NCBI GenBank assembly: GCA_016716225.1
Contig: JADJWT010000001.1
Span: forward strand, 1,054,001-1,118,000
Origin: Ignavibacteriota bacterium
Lineage (GTDB): Bacteria > Bacteroidota > Ignavibacteria > Ignavibacteriales > Melioribacteraceae
Length of the DNA: 64,000 bases
Reading direction: 5' to 3'
Both the position numbers and the translations under genes were made by a program. The notes below the pieces were generated by a model. The model made no database searches, was not told the DNA's origin, and saw only the letters and a list, made by a program, of their open reading frames with translations. Positions 35,551 to 44,776 of the stretch are shown here, one piece after another (the stretch's first letter is position 1; each line of letters starts with the position of its first letter).

Positions 35551-37028
35551 GTTTCTTTAGTTCTTATTTTATTTCTATCAATAAAATTAATTTTATATTC
35601 GGTTCCGTTTACAGTATTTATTTGAAGCGAGCCTTCAATTTGATTTACCAAACTATTTATAAGCTGAAAACCAAGTGATTTTGAAGTTCTTTTTTCAAAA
35701 TCAGAAGGCAATCCAATTCCATTATCGGCGATTGTTAAATTATATTTTAACTCATCAAGTTTTTTTAACGAAACAATAATTCTTGGTTTTTCAACTTTGT
35801 GATGTTCCGGAAAAGCATATTTCATGGAGTTTGAAACTATTTCATTTAAAATCAAACCACACGGAACAGCGGTATCAATATTTAACTTAATTTCTTCCGA
35901 TTCAACAATAGTTCTTATGCGCCCATTATTTTTATATGAACTAAAAATGTAACTTGTCAAATTTTGAATATACTCTTTGAAATCAATATGAGAAAGTGTT
36001 TTTGATTGATAAAGTTTTTCATGCACCAAGGACATTGATTTCACGCGAGTTTGACTGTCTTTAAATATAGTTTGAATTTCTTCATTTTCAAATTTTTTAC
36101 TTTGAAGATAAAGTAAACTTGAAATAATTTGCAAATTATTTTTAACACGATGGTGAATTTCTTTAAGCAAAACTTCTTTTTCACTTAATGAAGTTTGTAG
36201 AAGTTGTTCCCCCTTTTTTCTAACTGAAATTTCTTTTTCCAAGGCAATATTGGATTCCGCCAATTCAGCCGTACGCTCCAACACTTTTTTCTCAAGATTG
36301 GTCTGCGCCTCACCCAAGGCTTCTGTCATTTTATTAAAAGATTCAGACAACCCTTCAAGCTCATCTCCGGATTTAATTTCTGAACGGACAGACAAATTTC
36401 CTTGTGTAACTTTTTTCGTAACTTCATTTAGATGGTGTATTGGTTTGCTAATTTTTCTCGCAATAAAAATTGATGCAAATAAACCAATTAAAATGGCGAC
36501 AAGCGAGGAAGTAAAAGTTCTTAAATAAATTTGTTTTATGCCATCAGTATAGTTTGTTAAGCTTAATCCAATATGAATCCAACCCCATTCAATTCCTGAG
36601 TAGCTGAAAGGATATTTATAATAAAATATTTCTTCATTCAACATTGGTTCAAAAATAAACTTACCGCGCAAACTATCAATGCTTTCTTCAACCCACATTC
36701 CATTTAAAGTATCCATACTCCAACCAGAATCAAGGATTTTAAGAGAAAATCCGTCTTTCTTTGTAATTATTGTATATTGAATTGATTTACTTTCTTGAAC
36801 CACAGTTAAACAATGTTCCAGAGCAAAACTATAATCCTCTGAAATAATTGCAGTTGCTGTAACTTGACTAATTGAAGAAGCAATATCTCTTGCCTCGGTG
36901 TTCATTCTTTCAATCAACATTTGCTTTTGAAACGGAATAGTTGAAAAAATAAAAATGGCAAGCGTTACAATAATTAACAACCAAGAAAGAAATGTTATTC
37001 TAAAGAATATTGTTTTTCTGTTTTTCAT
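35547..37028 (-). CDS. Membrane histidine kinase with HAMP and HisKA_2
   Basis: A 493-aa sensor kinase. Membrane helices at about 10-30 and 171-190 flank an extracytoplasmic domain of about 140 residues that could meet a periplasmic binding protein. Next come HAMP (about 192-245), a coiled coil, a HisKA_2 (HWE-like) domain with His293 in EIHHRVKNN, and HATPase_c (ADNGIGLP; the last box SKSLGFQLI). HisKA_2 kinases often phosphorylate stand-alone or N-terminal receivers, fitting the adjacent receiver-PAS kinase. It lies 2 bp after the first PhnD-like gene's upstream neighbour on the same strand, inside a six-gene operon. Confidence 0.92.
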   Translation of the reverse strand: MKNRKTIFFRITFLSWLLIIVTLAIFIFSTIPFQKQMLIERMNTEARDIASSISQVTATAIISEDYSFALEHCLTVVQESKSIQYTIITKKDGFSLKILDSGWSMDTLNGMWVEESIDSLRGKFIFEPMLNEEIFYYKYPFSYSGIEWGWIHIGLSLTNYTDGIKQIYLRTFTSSLVAILIGLFASIFIARKISKPIHHLNEVTKKVTQGNLSVRSEIKSGDELEGLSESFNKMTEALGEAQTNLEKKVLERTAELAESNIALEKEISVRKKGEQLLQTSLSEKEVLLKEIHHRVKNNLQIISSLLYLQSKKFENEEIQTIFKDSQTRVKSMSLVHEKLYQSKTLSHIDFKEYIQNLTSYIFSSYKNNGRIRTIVESEEIKLNIDTAVPCGLILNEIVSNSMKYAFPEHHKVEKPRIIVSLKKLDELKYNLTIADNGIGLPSDFEKRTSKSLGFQLINSLVNQIEGSLQINTVNGTEYKINFIDRNKIRTKET

Positions 37029-37030
37029 AA

Positions 37031-37951
37031 TCAGCGTTGTTTTTTCTTTACCAGATCTTGATATTCATTAAATAGCGATCTTATACCATTTAAATCAGAT
37101 TCTTTTACCTCCGAAGCACCAAAGGTTTTAAATATTTTGTAAACCTGGTCGGTTTTTGGCAATTTTTTATGGTTAATAGAAAAATTTAGAATTAATTTCC
37201 GATTTTCCTCAGTTAAATTTTTGTTTACGCAAATAAGATCATTTGTCAAACGAGTTCTTTTAAAGAGTATTTCTAAAGATTTTGGAATCTGCGGATTCAT
37301 TTCTGATAAAAGTTCCAACGAACCACTATTTACCAGACAAAGATCCGTTTTCTTTAAGAAAACCGGAAGCACAGTCTGTAATGGCTTTTCTGTGAACTCT
37401 ACTTTTCTAAAAAATTTGTTTCTATCAGCTATTCCATTTTGTAAACAAAGTAAATCAAGCCAAAGTTCATTTATCTTTTTATACTTTCCGCCCTGAACTA
37501 AAATCTTTTTATCTTTCATAGAAAGAAAATCATTAACATTGGATCCTTTGTATGAACAAATTACAATATCATAAAAGACATTTTCATCTATATGTGTTTT
37601 TACAAGCGGAACAATATTTAAATTCCCTGTATTTTTTAAATATTGCAAAGAACTAATATATAGAATATCAACCAATTCTTTATTTGCCGCTTTTAGCAGC
37701 TCATCATCATTGTTAATAAATATTACGTCAAGCTTTTCAATTTCTTTCATATTTGAAGCTAGTAACTTAGTCCATAAATCAAGTGTTACTTTTGCATCTT
37801 TAATATTTACATCTTCTAATAAATCAACAGACATTCCCAACGTAAAATTAACTTTAATATTTGTCTGGGCAAAAAGGGACTCATTATTTTGATTAACCAA
37901 AATAAAAGTCAATAGAAAAAGATTTAACAATATTTTAATGCAATTATTCAA
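37031..37951 (-). CDS. PhnD-like periplasmic binding protein, paralogue 1
   Basis: About 306 aa, a phosphate/phosphonate-type solute-binding domain (PhnD/SsuA/transferrin-like). The signal peptide runs to LFAQ. Paralogue hallmarks are LGMSVDLLEDVNIKDAKVTL, VQGGKYKKINELWLDLLC and SEMNPQIPKSL. Start: an open frame extends to 38026, 74 bp into the upstream gene, but the TTG at 37951 lies one base past that gene's stop and gives a normal signal peptide and a length matching its two paralogues (308 and 301 aa). No ABC permease or ATPase is near. Between the kinase (2 bp) and paralogue 2, it is best read as a sensory ligand-binding protein. Confidence 0.83.
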   Translation of the reverse strand: MNNCIKILLNLFLLTFILVNQNNESLFAQTNIKVNFTLGMSVDLLEDVNIKDAKVTLDLWTKLLASNMKEIEKLDVIFINNDDELLKAANKELVDILYISSLQYLKNTGNLNIVPLVKTHIDENVFYDIVICSYKGSNVNDFLSMKDKKILVQGGKYKKINELWLDLLCLQNGIADRNKFFRKVEFTEKPLQTVLPVFLKKTDLCLVNSGSLELLSEMNPQIPKSLEILFKRTRLTNDLICVNKNLTEENRKLILNFSINHKKLPKTDQVYKIFKTFGASEVKESDLNGIRSLFNEYQDLVKKKQR

Positions 37952-37952
37952 A

Positions 37953-38879
37953 TTAGTTTTTCTTTTTATTTTTAAGTTTGTTGTAGTCTTCCCAAAATTC
38001 AAAAGTTGAAGCCAGATCGGAATCACTTAATAGAAAAGACCCATCAATTTTAAATATTTTATAAACCTGGGAAGATTTTGGATCTGAATCAATTTGATTA
38101 CCAAAACCAATCGCCCTTGCTACTTCATTTTTCGGAATATCATTTCGGAAACAGAACAAATCGTTAACTAAATTTTCTTTCTCACTAAATATTCTTAAGG
38201 TATTGTTTATCTGTGGATTCATTTCTGAAGTTATTTCAAAAGTGCTGTTTGTAACAATACATGCATCAGTTTTTCCAAAAAAAGTGCTTAAAATTGTTTT
38301 TGAAGCATTATCATCATATATAATTTTTTTGAAAAACTTCTCTTTTTCAGTAACACCATTTTTAAGACATAAATAATCAAGAAATAATTCCCCCATCAAT
38401 TTAAACCTTCCACCTTGCACCGCAATAGTGGAATTCTTTAATTCACTAAAAAATTTAATGTTCTTATTGTTTCTAATCATAAGATAAAAATCAAAAGACT
38501 TCTGTTTATTTATCAAAGTTCCATAGTAGGGTTTTAATTTTAACGATGATTTATATTTTAAATATTGAGGAGTACTTAAAAAAATATAATCAACCTTTGT
38601 TTCATTAATATCCTTTATTAATTGTTGCATATCTTCATATATGAAAGAAGATGATTTAACATTGTACGCAACCTTTTCATGAACCATTTTTGCCCACAAG
38701 TTTATTATTGCCTTTGCATCTCTAATATTTACATCGGAAAACATCTCTTTTGTAATTCCAATATTTGCTTCGGACTTTGTTTCAACAATTTGAGCAAATA
38801 AAATTTTACCGTTTATTGAAAGCAATAAAGTTATAGTAAAATAAATACAGAATATGTTTTTTATAAAAAGCTTTTTCAT
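37953..38879 (-). CDS. PhnD-like periplasmic binding protein, paralogue 2
   Basis: A 308-aa protein with a signal peptide (residues 1-30, ending ILFAQ). The binding domain shares landmarks with its neighbours: IGITKEMFSDVNIRDAKAII, a middle VQGGRFKLMGELFLDYLC, TNSTFEITSEMNPQI and a late VYKIFKIDG. Expected fold: a two-lobed periplasmic binding protein of the phosphonate/phosphite group. The ligand is not predictable. It lies 24 bp after the paralogue 3 stop; the tandem order and shared sequence indicate duplication. No transporter partner genes exist in the window. Confidence 0.85.
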   Translation of the reverse strand: MKKLFIKNIFCIYFTITLLLSINGKILFAQIVETKSEANIGITKEMFSDVNIRDAKAIINLWAKMVHEKVAYNVKSSSFIYEDMQQLIKDINETKVDYIFLSTPQYLKYKSSLKLKPYYGTLINKQKSFDFYLMIRNNKNIKFFSELKNSTIAVQGGRFKLMGELFLDYLCLKNGVTEKEKFFKKIIYDDNASKTILSTFFGKTDACIVTNSTFEITSEMNPQINNTLRIFSEKENLVNDLFCFRNDIPKNEVARAIGFGNQIDSDPKSSQVYKIFKIDGSFLLSDSDLASTFEFWEDYNKLKNKKKN

Positions 38880-38903
38880 TAATCAAAAACTTGATTTATT
38901 CTT

Positions 38904-39809
38904 TTACATTTTTTTCTTTTTAATTTTTGCATACTTTTCTGTTAATTCAAGAATATTTTTAAGATGTGAGTCTTCAAAAAGAATAAGATTTTCAGATTTA
39001 AATAAGTTTAAAATTTGTTTTCCGGAAACAGTTTTTTCCAATTTCACACAAACATCAAGAAGTGCTTTTTTAACTGGCGAATCTATATTTTTGCTTACAC
39101 ACATAATTCCATTAAGGAGAATTGGACTTTTTTCTATAATTGTTAGTTCATTTTTTAATTGAGGATTTAATTCTAGTATAGTATAAAAAGACTCCGCCGG
39201 AACAATGCTGGCATCAATTTGATTGAAAAATACCGGCAATAAAGATTTTGAGGGCTTTTCGGTTTCCCTTACTTCCGCAAAGAACTTATCAAAATTCTTT
39301 CCTTTTTCATTAAGCAAAACCGTTAACCATATTTTTATTAAACCGCCCCCGGTTTTTGAAGGAATATTTATTATCTTATTTTTTAAGTCTTCTATCTTTT
39401 TATAGTTTTTATCCTTTCTAACAACAACAATAAATTCATATCCGGGTTTTCCGTTTACCAACGTAGTTAGATTGGGTTCAATTTCTGTTTTGTTTCTAAT
39501 TTCTAAATAATCTGTAACAGGCAAAGCAATTAAATCGATTTTTTTACTATTTAGCGCTTCAACAATTTCGGCATTCGTTTCGTAAATATTGGTTTCGGGA
39601 GTGAATTTTGCATCCATACCTTTTAATAACTCATCACCCCACATTTTAATTGCCGCGGTTGCGTCTCTAATATCAACATCGTTAAACAACGAAATTGAGA
39701 AACCAACGTAAATAGGTTTTAAATTATTCTTTACACTTTTTGACTGAGAAAACAATCCGCCCGTAAAAAGTAAAAAAACAAAAAGAATTTTTATAATAGA
39801 ATTTTTCAT
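38904..39809 (-). CDS. PhnD-like periplasmic binding protein, paralogue 3
   Basis: A 301-aa protein with a signal peptide (residues 1-22, ending GLFSQ). Shares VGFSISLFNDVDIRDATAAI, a glycine-rich SKTGGGLIKIWL, and ELNPQLKNELT with the other two, but is more diverged at the ligand-lining segments (VVRKDKNYK, PVFFNQIDASIVP). Same fold and probable role as a ligand sensor. It starts 5 bp after the TolC-like gene stop, which ties the binding proteins to that gene as one transcript. The divergence among copies suggests different ligands or a stacked recognition complex. Confidence 0.85.
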   Translation of the reverse strand: MKNSIIKILFVFLLFTGGLFSQSKSVKNNLKPIYVGFSISLFNDVDIRDATAAIKMWGDELLKGMDAKFTPETNIYETNAEIVEALNSKKIDLIALPVTDYLEIRNKTEIEPNLTTLVNGKPGYEFIVVVRKDKNYKKIEDLKNKIINIPSKTGGGLIKIWLTVLLNEKGKNFDKFFAEVRETEKPSKSLLPVFFNQIDASIVPAESFYTILELNPQLKNELTIIEKSPILLNGIMCVSKNIDSPVKKALLDVCVKLEKTVSGKQILNLFKSENLILFEDSHLKNILELTEKYAKIKKKKM

Positions 39810-39814
39810 AAAAA

Positions 39815-41215
39815 TTAATTCAGATTTTTTCCAATTGTAAACTCAAGTTCGGCTAAAGCTTCATAATAAGTAAATTGTGCCTTATAATATTGAACTTTCA
39901 TAATTGCTTCGAACAATTGAGCTTCCAACAAATCTCTCAATTCTACAAGTTCACTTTGATAAGCTCTATCATTTAGTTCGCAGTTTTCCGTTGCAGAATA
40001 CATTGCAGATTTTAACGATGCCAATTGATCGGAAGCAGAATTAAATTCCACCAATGCTTTTTTAACCAAAATTTCTAAACCATTTTCTAATAATAATTTC
40101 TGACTTTTAATTTTCTCCAATTTATAATTTGATTCATCAACTTCTGCGGATGTTCTAAATCCGTTAAATATTGGCATTTGCACTCCAAGTCCAACGGTCC
40201 AATTAAATTTATTTTTATCGCTAACTAATCCATATTTGTAAGAATTTTCAAGTAAACTTAAAGAACCCATCAATCCAACTTTTGGCAAATATCCGCTGAA
40301 AGCTTCATCAACTTTATTTTCAAAAATTGATTGAGCAATTTCTAAGGTTTTCCACGTAGGATTGTTTTGATAAGCTGTAGAAAGCAGTTCGTCAAAATTT
40401 AAATATGCACTATTGAGTTTAAGAGAATCCCTTATAACGGAAATATTGTATTGTAATTTTTCACCCAAAGAATTTAGCAATGCAGATTTAGCTAATTCTA
40501 AATTATGTTTGAATGAAAAATTTATTGATCGAATATTATCAACCAGAATTTTATTTTTTAGAAAATCAGTTTTTGATACTGTACCGGAACCATTTAAATA
40601 TAAATTTTTTGTAAGCTCTAAAGTTGTTTCTAATCGAGCCAAAGATTCATCACCAATTTCAGTAAGTTTTTGAAGAAGATAAACTGCATAAAACCTTTTT
40701 TTAACATCGGCAACTATTTGCAATTCATTTTTCTTTGCTTCTTCTTGAGCAAGCAGCAAAGCACTTTCCGCTTGTCCGATTAATGAAGAAATATATCCAC
40801 CGGTATAAAGCGGATAAGTTAATTCCAGAGAACCCATAATCATTGTTTTATCAAATAATTTAATATCTTGTTCAGGAACTTCTATTCCGCCTAATTCAAG
40901 CCCGGGAATTTCCAAAGGAATATTAAAAGTTGATGCGGGAAAAATAAAATTGGGCGCTTCATCCATTGTAGAAATTGAAGCAGATAAATTTATTTGAGGC
41001 CAATAAGCAGAATTTGCTTGATTAAGTTGAGATTCAGAAATTCCGATTGAATTTTTGTTTACAGAATTCATTGGATGATTTTTTAATGCGTGAGAAATGC
41101 ATGTTTCTAAATCCAATTCTTTTTCAAAAACATTTGTCTGTGCTTGAGAATTGTATGATGTAAATAAACAAAGAATCAAAAAACAAAGTATTAAATTTCT
41201 TCTAATTCCATTCAT
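39815..41215 (-). CDS. TolC-family outer membrane protein
   Basis: A 466-aa outer membrane efflux protein with a signal peptide (residues 1-25, ending SQAQ). Two OEP repeats are visible, each with a long alpha-helical barrel segment and short beta strands: the first starts near LDLETCISHALKNHP, the second near LNFDELLSTAYQNNPTW. TolC proteins form trimeric outer-membrane channels for efflux pumps. Here no inner-membrane pump or membrane fusion protein is adjacent; instead it heads an operon of binding proteins and kinases. It could be an outer-membrane uptake or export port for the sensed ligand. Confidence 0.88.
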   Translation of the reverse strand: MNGIRRNLILCFLILCLFTSYNSQAQTNVFEKELDLETCISHALKNHPMNSVNKNSIGISESQLNQANSAYWPQINLSASISTMDEAPNFIFPASTFNIPLEIPGLELGGIEVPEQDIKLFDKTMIMGSLELTYPLYTGGYISSLIGQAESALLLAQEEAKKNELQIVADVKKRFYAVYLLQKLTEIGDESLARLETTLELTKNLYLNGSGTVSKTDFLKNKILVDNIRSINFSFKHNLELAKSALLNSLGEKLQYNISVIRDSLKLNSAYLNFDELLSTAYQNNPTWKTLEIAQSIFENKVDEAFSGYLPKVGLMGSLSLLENSYKYGLVSDKNKFNWTVGLGVQMPIFNGFRTSAEVDESNYKLEKIKSQKLLLENGLEILVKKALVEFNSASDQLASLKSAMYSATENCELNDRAYQSELVELRDLLEAQLFEAIMKVQYYKAQFTYYEALAELEFTIGKNLN

Positions 41216-41349
41216 TTTTAATCCTATAAATTATATAATAATTACTATCGAAAAGTTTTTATCGAAAATTAAAAAAGATAAACAAGGACTATTTGTTTGA
41301 TATATGTTTCAAATAATAATTTGGCTATTATTTTGGTTATATATAAAAT

Positions 41350-43971
41350 TTATTTAGAGGATTTTAATAATTTTACAGTAAATGTACTTCCAATACCCTT
41401 TTTGCTTTCAACATAAATAATACCGTTATTTAATTCTATATATTTTTTAACCAAAGCAAGACCTAAGCCGTTTCCTTCAAATGATCTGGTATAACCCATT
41501 TCTTCTTGAAAAAATGGTTCAAAAAGTGTTGGTAAAAATTCTTCAGAAATTCCAATTCCACTATCAGAAATTTTTACAACCACGAAATTTCCATCATCAG
41601 AAATTTCAATAATGATGCTACCAACTTTTGTATATTTTATTGCGTTATCGATAAGATTTATAAATAATTGTGTGATGGTATATGAATCCGCATTAATATT
41701 TGGATTGTTAGAGTTTATTATTAGCTCGAATTTTAAATTTTTCTGTTCGGCAGCAAGTTTAAATTCTCGGTAAAGTGGGCTAATCAAATTTACTATAGAA
41801 AGTTCTTCAAGTTTCAATTCATATGAACCTGCTTGTAATTGTGACATGTTAATTATTGAATCAATGGTTCTAATTAATCTTCGGCTTCCACTATCAATCA
41901 TTTCAAAAGAGGATTTTGTGTCTTCATTAATATTTTCTCCCAAGTCTGATTTAATAAGTGAAATAAAGTTTAGAATTGTGTTTATTGGAGTTCTTATTTC
42001 ATGAGACATTCCAGCTAAAAAGTTAGATTTTGTTTTGTCAGATTTTTCAGCCATCTCCTTTGCTGAAATTAATGCCTCCTCAGCTCTTTTTTGTTCTGTA
42101 ATATCTCTAACGTTTGCAAGAATATAATCCTTTTGATTTATCGATATTTTTGTTAGAAACACTTCAACATCAAAAGTCAAATTTTTAAAAGGTCTTTTTG
42201 CTTTCCATTCAAACAAAAAAGTTTCACCCAACAAAGCCTTTTTCCACATTTCGATAACTTTTTCAAAAGGATTATTAACATCTGAAAAATCTTGAATTGT
42301 TAAGTTTTTTGCTTGAGAAATTGTAACATTGTATAAATTTAAAACTTTGTCATTTACATTTAGGACTTTTCCGTTAACATCGTGAATAAAAATAGCGTTA
42401 TATACATTATCAAATACTTTTTGTAGTAATTCCTTCGATTGCTGCAATTCCAATTCAGCTAATTTTCTTTTTGTAATATCTTCAACCGTTCCTTCAAAAA
42501 ATAGATTTCCGAATTCATCAAAATCTTTTCTTGCACTTTCCGAAATAAATATTTTCGATCCGTCTTTTTTACGCCACTCTGATTCAAATCCTATTATATT
42601 ACCGTTGGATTTTACAGTATCAATAAATTCTTTTCTTCTTGAGGGATTTACATAGCCGTTTGAATTCAAATCTGTGTTTTGCATTTCTTCAAATGAATTA
42701 TACCCAAGCATTTTAAATAGAGCATTATTCATCATTAATACTTTGCCGTTTTCAGTGGTTCTATAAAGACCCCGCGTTGCATTTTCAAACAATCCTCTAA
42801 ATCTTTTCTCACTTTCGAACAAATCTTTTTCCATATTTTTTCTTAATGTGATGTCTTGTTTTATTGCAACAAAGTGAGTTATTTTATTTGAACCATTTCC
42901 GTTTACCGGAGTTATCACCATTTCCTCATAATAAAGTTCGCCGTTTTTCTTTTTATTTATTATTTCACCCGACCAAACTTTACCACTTAAAACAGTATTC
43001 CACATATTTTTATAAAACAAATCATCATGTTTTCCGGATTTAAGAATTCTAGGATTTTTTCCAATTATTTCATTGTGGTGAAAACCGGTTACATCGGAAG
43101 TTGCAGAATTGCAGAAAATAATTTTTCCGGCTCTATTAATAATTAAAATACTGTTTGCTGCTGACTCTATTGCTTTACTTTGCAGCATTAATTTTTCTTG
43201 AGCTTGACTTATTACTTTTTTACTTTCGCTAATTTTTTCACTTAAATCAAAATTCAAATCATGAGTATTTTTAATCATTAATTGTTGATAATATTCTCGG
43301 CGAGAATAATATTCTAAAGCATATGCAATACCAATTCCGGCAATGTTTGCTGCAAATAAATAAAATGAACTGATAAAATAAATTTGAGATTCTAGGGTAA
43401 TAATGAAATTTATCACAATTTCATAAATAAAAAATATTGAAAAACCCGCCACCGCTGCCCAAAAATATTTGAGTTTTAAAAAAACATAACTCCAAAAATA
43501 AATTAGAATTATACCAACATAATATGAATCGTTTAGTTTTGGAAAGGCAATAACAATAAATGAAATGTCAACTGCGCCAACTATTATTGATGCAGTACTT
43601 AAAAGAATTTGTGCAAGCTTTGAATTTTTCAGATTGCTTGATGTAAATGCAATTCCAACAATAAATAATGAAACAACTACCCGGAGTGTAAAAAACTCAT
43701 TAAACAAATGCGGAACCAAGTATAAATCAAAAGGGAAAAATGCAATAAAAAAAACGGATCCAATAATTGAAGAAATTTTAATTTGTAATTCGGCATTTTT
43801 ATGGTAATAATTTAAAAACTCATGTTCTAAAATATCTGGAAACCTTAACTTTATAGGATGGAGTTTAACATTAACATCGTTATGCTTATCCTTGGTTTTA
43901 TCATATAGAGATATTTTTCCCCAATTAAAAACTCTTTCTAATATTTTTTTAATTACATTCAAAACAATCAA
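41350..43971 (-). CDS. Membrane PAS sensor histidine kinase
   Basis: An 873-aa kinase. About six membrane helices (residues 65-225) form an integral sensor region, followed by a linker helix, three PAS domains (about 268-385, 390-510 and 515-635), HisKA with His657 in SHEIRTPIN, and HATPase_c with GNGLGL. The second and third PAS domains are strikingly similar to the first and third PAS domains of the kinase at 32956. The only available start codons are TTG (43971 or 43962), as no ATG precedes the membrane region. It is 134 bp upstream of the TolC operon on the same strand, with no receiver domain. Confidence 0.91.
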   Translation of the reverse strand: MIVLNVIKKILERVFNWGKISLYDKTKDKHNDVNVKLHPIKLRFPDILEHEFLNYYHKNAELQIKISSIIGSVFFIAFFPFDLYLVPHLFNEFFTLRVVVSLFIVGIAFTSSNLKNSKLAQILLSTASIIVGAVDISFIVIAFPKLNDSYYVGIILIYFWSYVFLKLKYFWAAVAGFSIFFIYEIVINFIITLESQIYFISSFYLFAANIAGIGIAYALEYYSRREYYQQLMIKNTHDLNFDLSEKISESKKVISQAQEKLMLQSKAIESAANSILIINRAGKIIFCNSATSDVTGFHHNEIIGKNPRILKSGKHDDLFYKNMWNTVLSGKVWSGEIINKKKNGELYYEEMVITPVNGNGSNKITHFVAIKQDITLRKNMEKDLFESEKRFRGLFENATRGLYRTTENGKVLMMNNALFKMLGYNSFEEMQNTDLNSNGYVNPSRRKEFIDTVKSNGNIIGFESEWRKKDGSKIFISESARKDFDEFGNLFFEGTVEDITKRKLAELELQQSKELLQKVFDNVYNAIFIHDVNGKVLNVNDKVLNLYNVTISQAKNLTIQDFSDVNNPFEKVIEMWKKALLGETFLFEWKAKRPFKNLTFDVEVFLTKISINQKDYILANVRDITEQKRAEEALISAKEMAEKSDKTKSNFLAGMSHEIRTPINTILNFISLIKSDLGENINEDTKSSFEMIDSGSRRLIRTIDSIINMSQLQAGSYELKLEELSIVNLISPLYREFKLAAEQKNLKFELIINSNNPNINADSYTITQLFINLIDNAIKYTKVGSIIIEISDDGNFVVVKISDSGIGISEEFLPTLFEPFFQEEMGYTRSFEGNGLGLALVKKYIELNNGIIYVESKKGIGSTFTVKLLKSSK

Positions 43972-44119
43972 AATAAAATTTACAATTTATTACATTATCG
44001 AGCCCTTTAAGAATTTTTTAATTTAAAATTGGTTGAAATAAATTTATGCTAATAATTTTATTGAATTGTTTATTTGATTAGATTTGAAAAACCAAAATTA
44101 ATTTTAATTATATACAAAA

Positions 44120-44764
44120 ATGCAATTAAAGAAATATAAACACGTTATTTGGGATTGGAACGGTACTATTTTTAATGATTTACAACTTTGTGTTGATGTT
44201 GGAAATAATTTATTTAGAAAAAAAAATCTTCCGGAAATTAGTGTAGAAAAGTATAAATCAATTTTTACAATTCCGGTAATAAATTACTACATTTCTGCCG
44301 GTTTTGATTTTGATAAAGAATCATTTGAAATTGTTGGTAAAGAATGGATGGATGAATATGAAAAACGAAAATTTGAATGTTCACTACATGAAAATTTAAT
44401 TGAAACAATCGAAAAATTTAAAGATTGGGGAATTCCGCAATCATTGCTTTCCGCATACCGACAAGATAATTTATTAAAAATGGCAGAACATTTTAATTTA
44501 ACGAAATATTTTTCACACATTGTTGGATTAGATAATATTTACGCTGCCGGAAAAATGGATTTAGGAAAAAATTTGATGAAAATTCTTGGAAACGGTCACG
44601 GAGAAACTTTAATGATTGGAGATACAATTCACGATTTTGAAGTTTCACAAGAAATTGGCGCCGATTGTATTTTAATTGCAAATGGTCATCAAAATTTGGA
44701 AACTCTTGAAAAAACCGGCGCAAAGATATTCAATAGTCTGGGTGAGTTACTTAAATTATTTTAA
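44120..44764 (+). CDS. HAD-family hydrolase with DWNGT motif
   Basis: A 214-aa HAD phosphatase-like protein. Motif I reads VIWDWNGTIFND, where the usual second Asp is Asn. Motif II is a serine in SLLSAYRQD, a lysine in AAGKMDLG serves as motif III, and motif IV is MIGDTIHDFEV. The DWNGT variant occurs in a recognisable HAD group of Bacteroidota-type bacteria and need not be inactive, but the changed acid/base residue is worth noting. It is convergent with the methyltransferase gene (12-bp gap) and has no obvious partner. Confidence 0.83.
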   Translation: MQLKKYKHVIWDWNGTIFNDLQLCVDVGNNLFRKKNLPEISVEKYKSIFTIPVINYYISAGFDFDKESFEIVGKEWMDEYEKRKFECSLHENLIETIEKFKDWGIPQSLLSAYRQDNLLKMAEHFNLTKYFSHIVGLDNIYAAGKMDLGKNLMKILGNGHGETLMIGDTIHDFEVSQEIGADCILIANGHQNLETLEKTGAKIFNSLGELLKLF

Positions 44765-44776
44765 GAGGCGAGGTCT

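Noticed and set aside
37031..38026. Longer version of PhnD-like paralogue 1 reaching to 38026
   Set aside because: It would begin 74 bp inside the coding region of paralogue 2 and lose the signal peptide. The TTG at 37951 fits the paralogue lengths.
32956..41215. Phosphonate ABC uptake system
   Set aside because: The PhnD-like proteins suggest this, but there are no genes for an ATP-binding subunit, a permease or phosphonate metabolism in the window.
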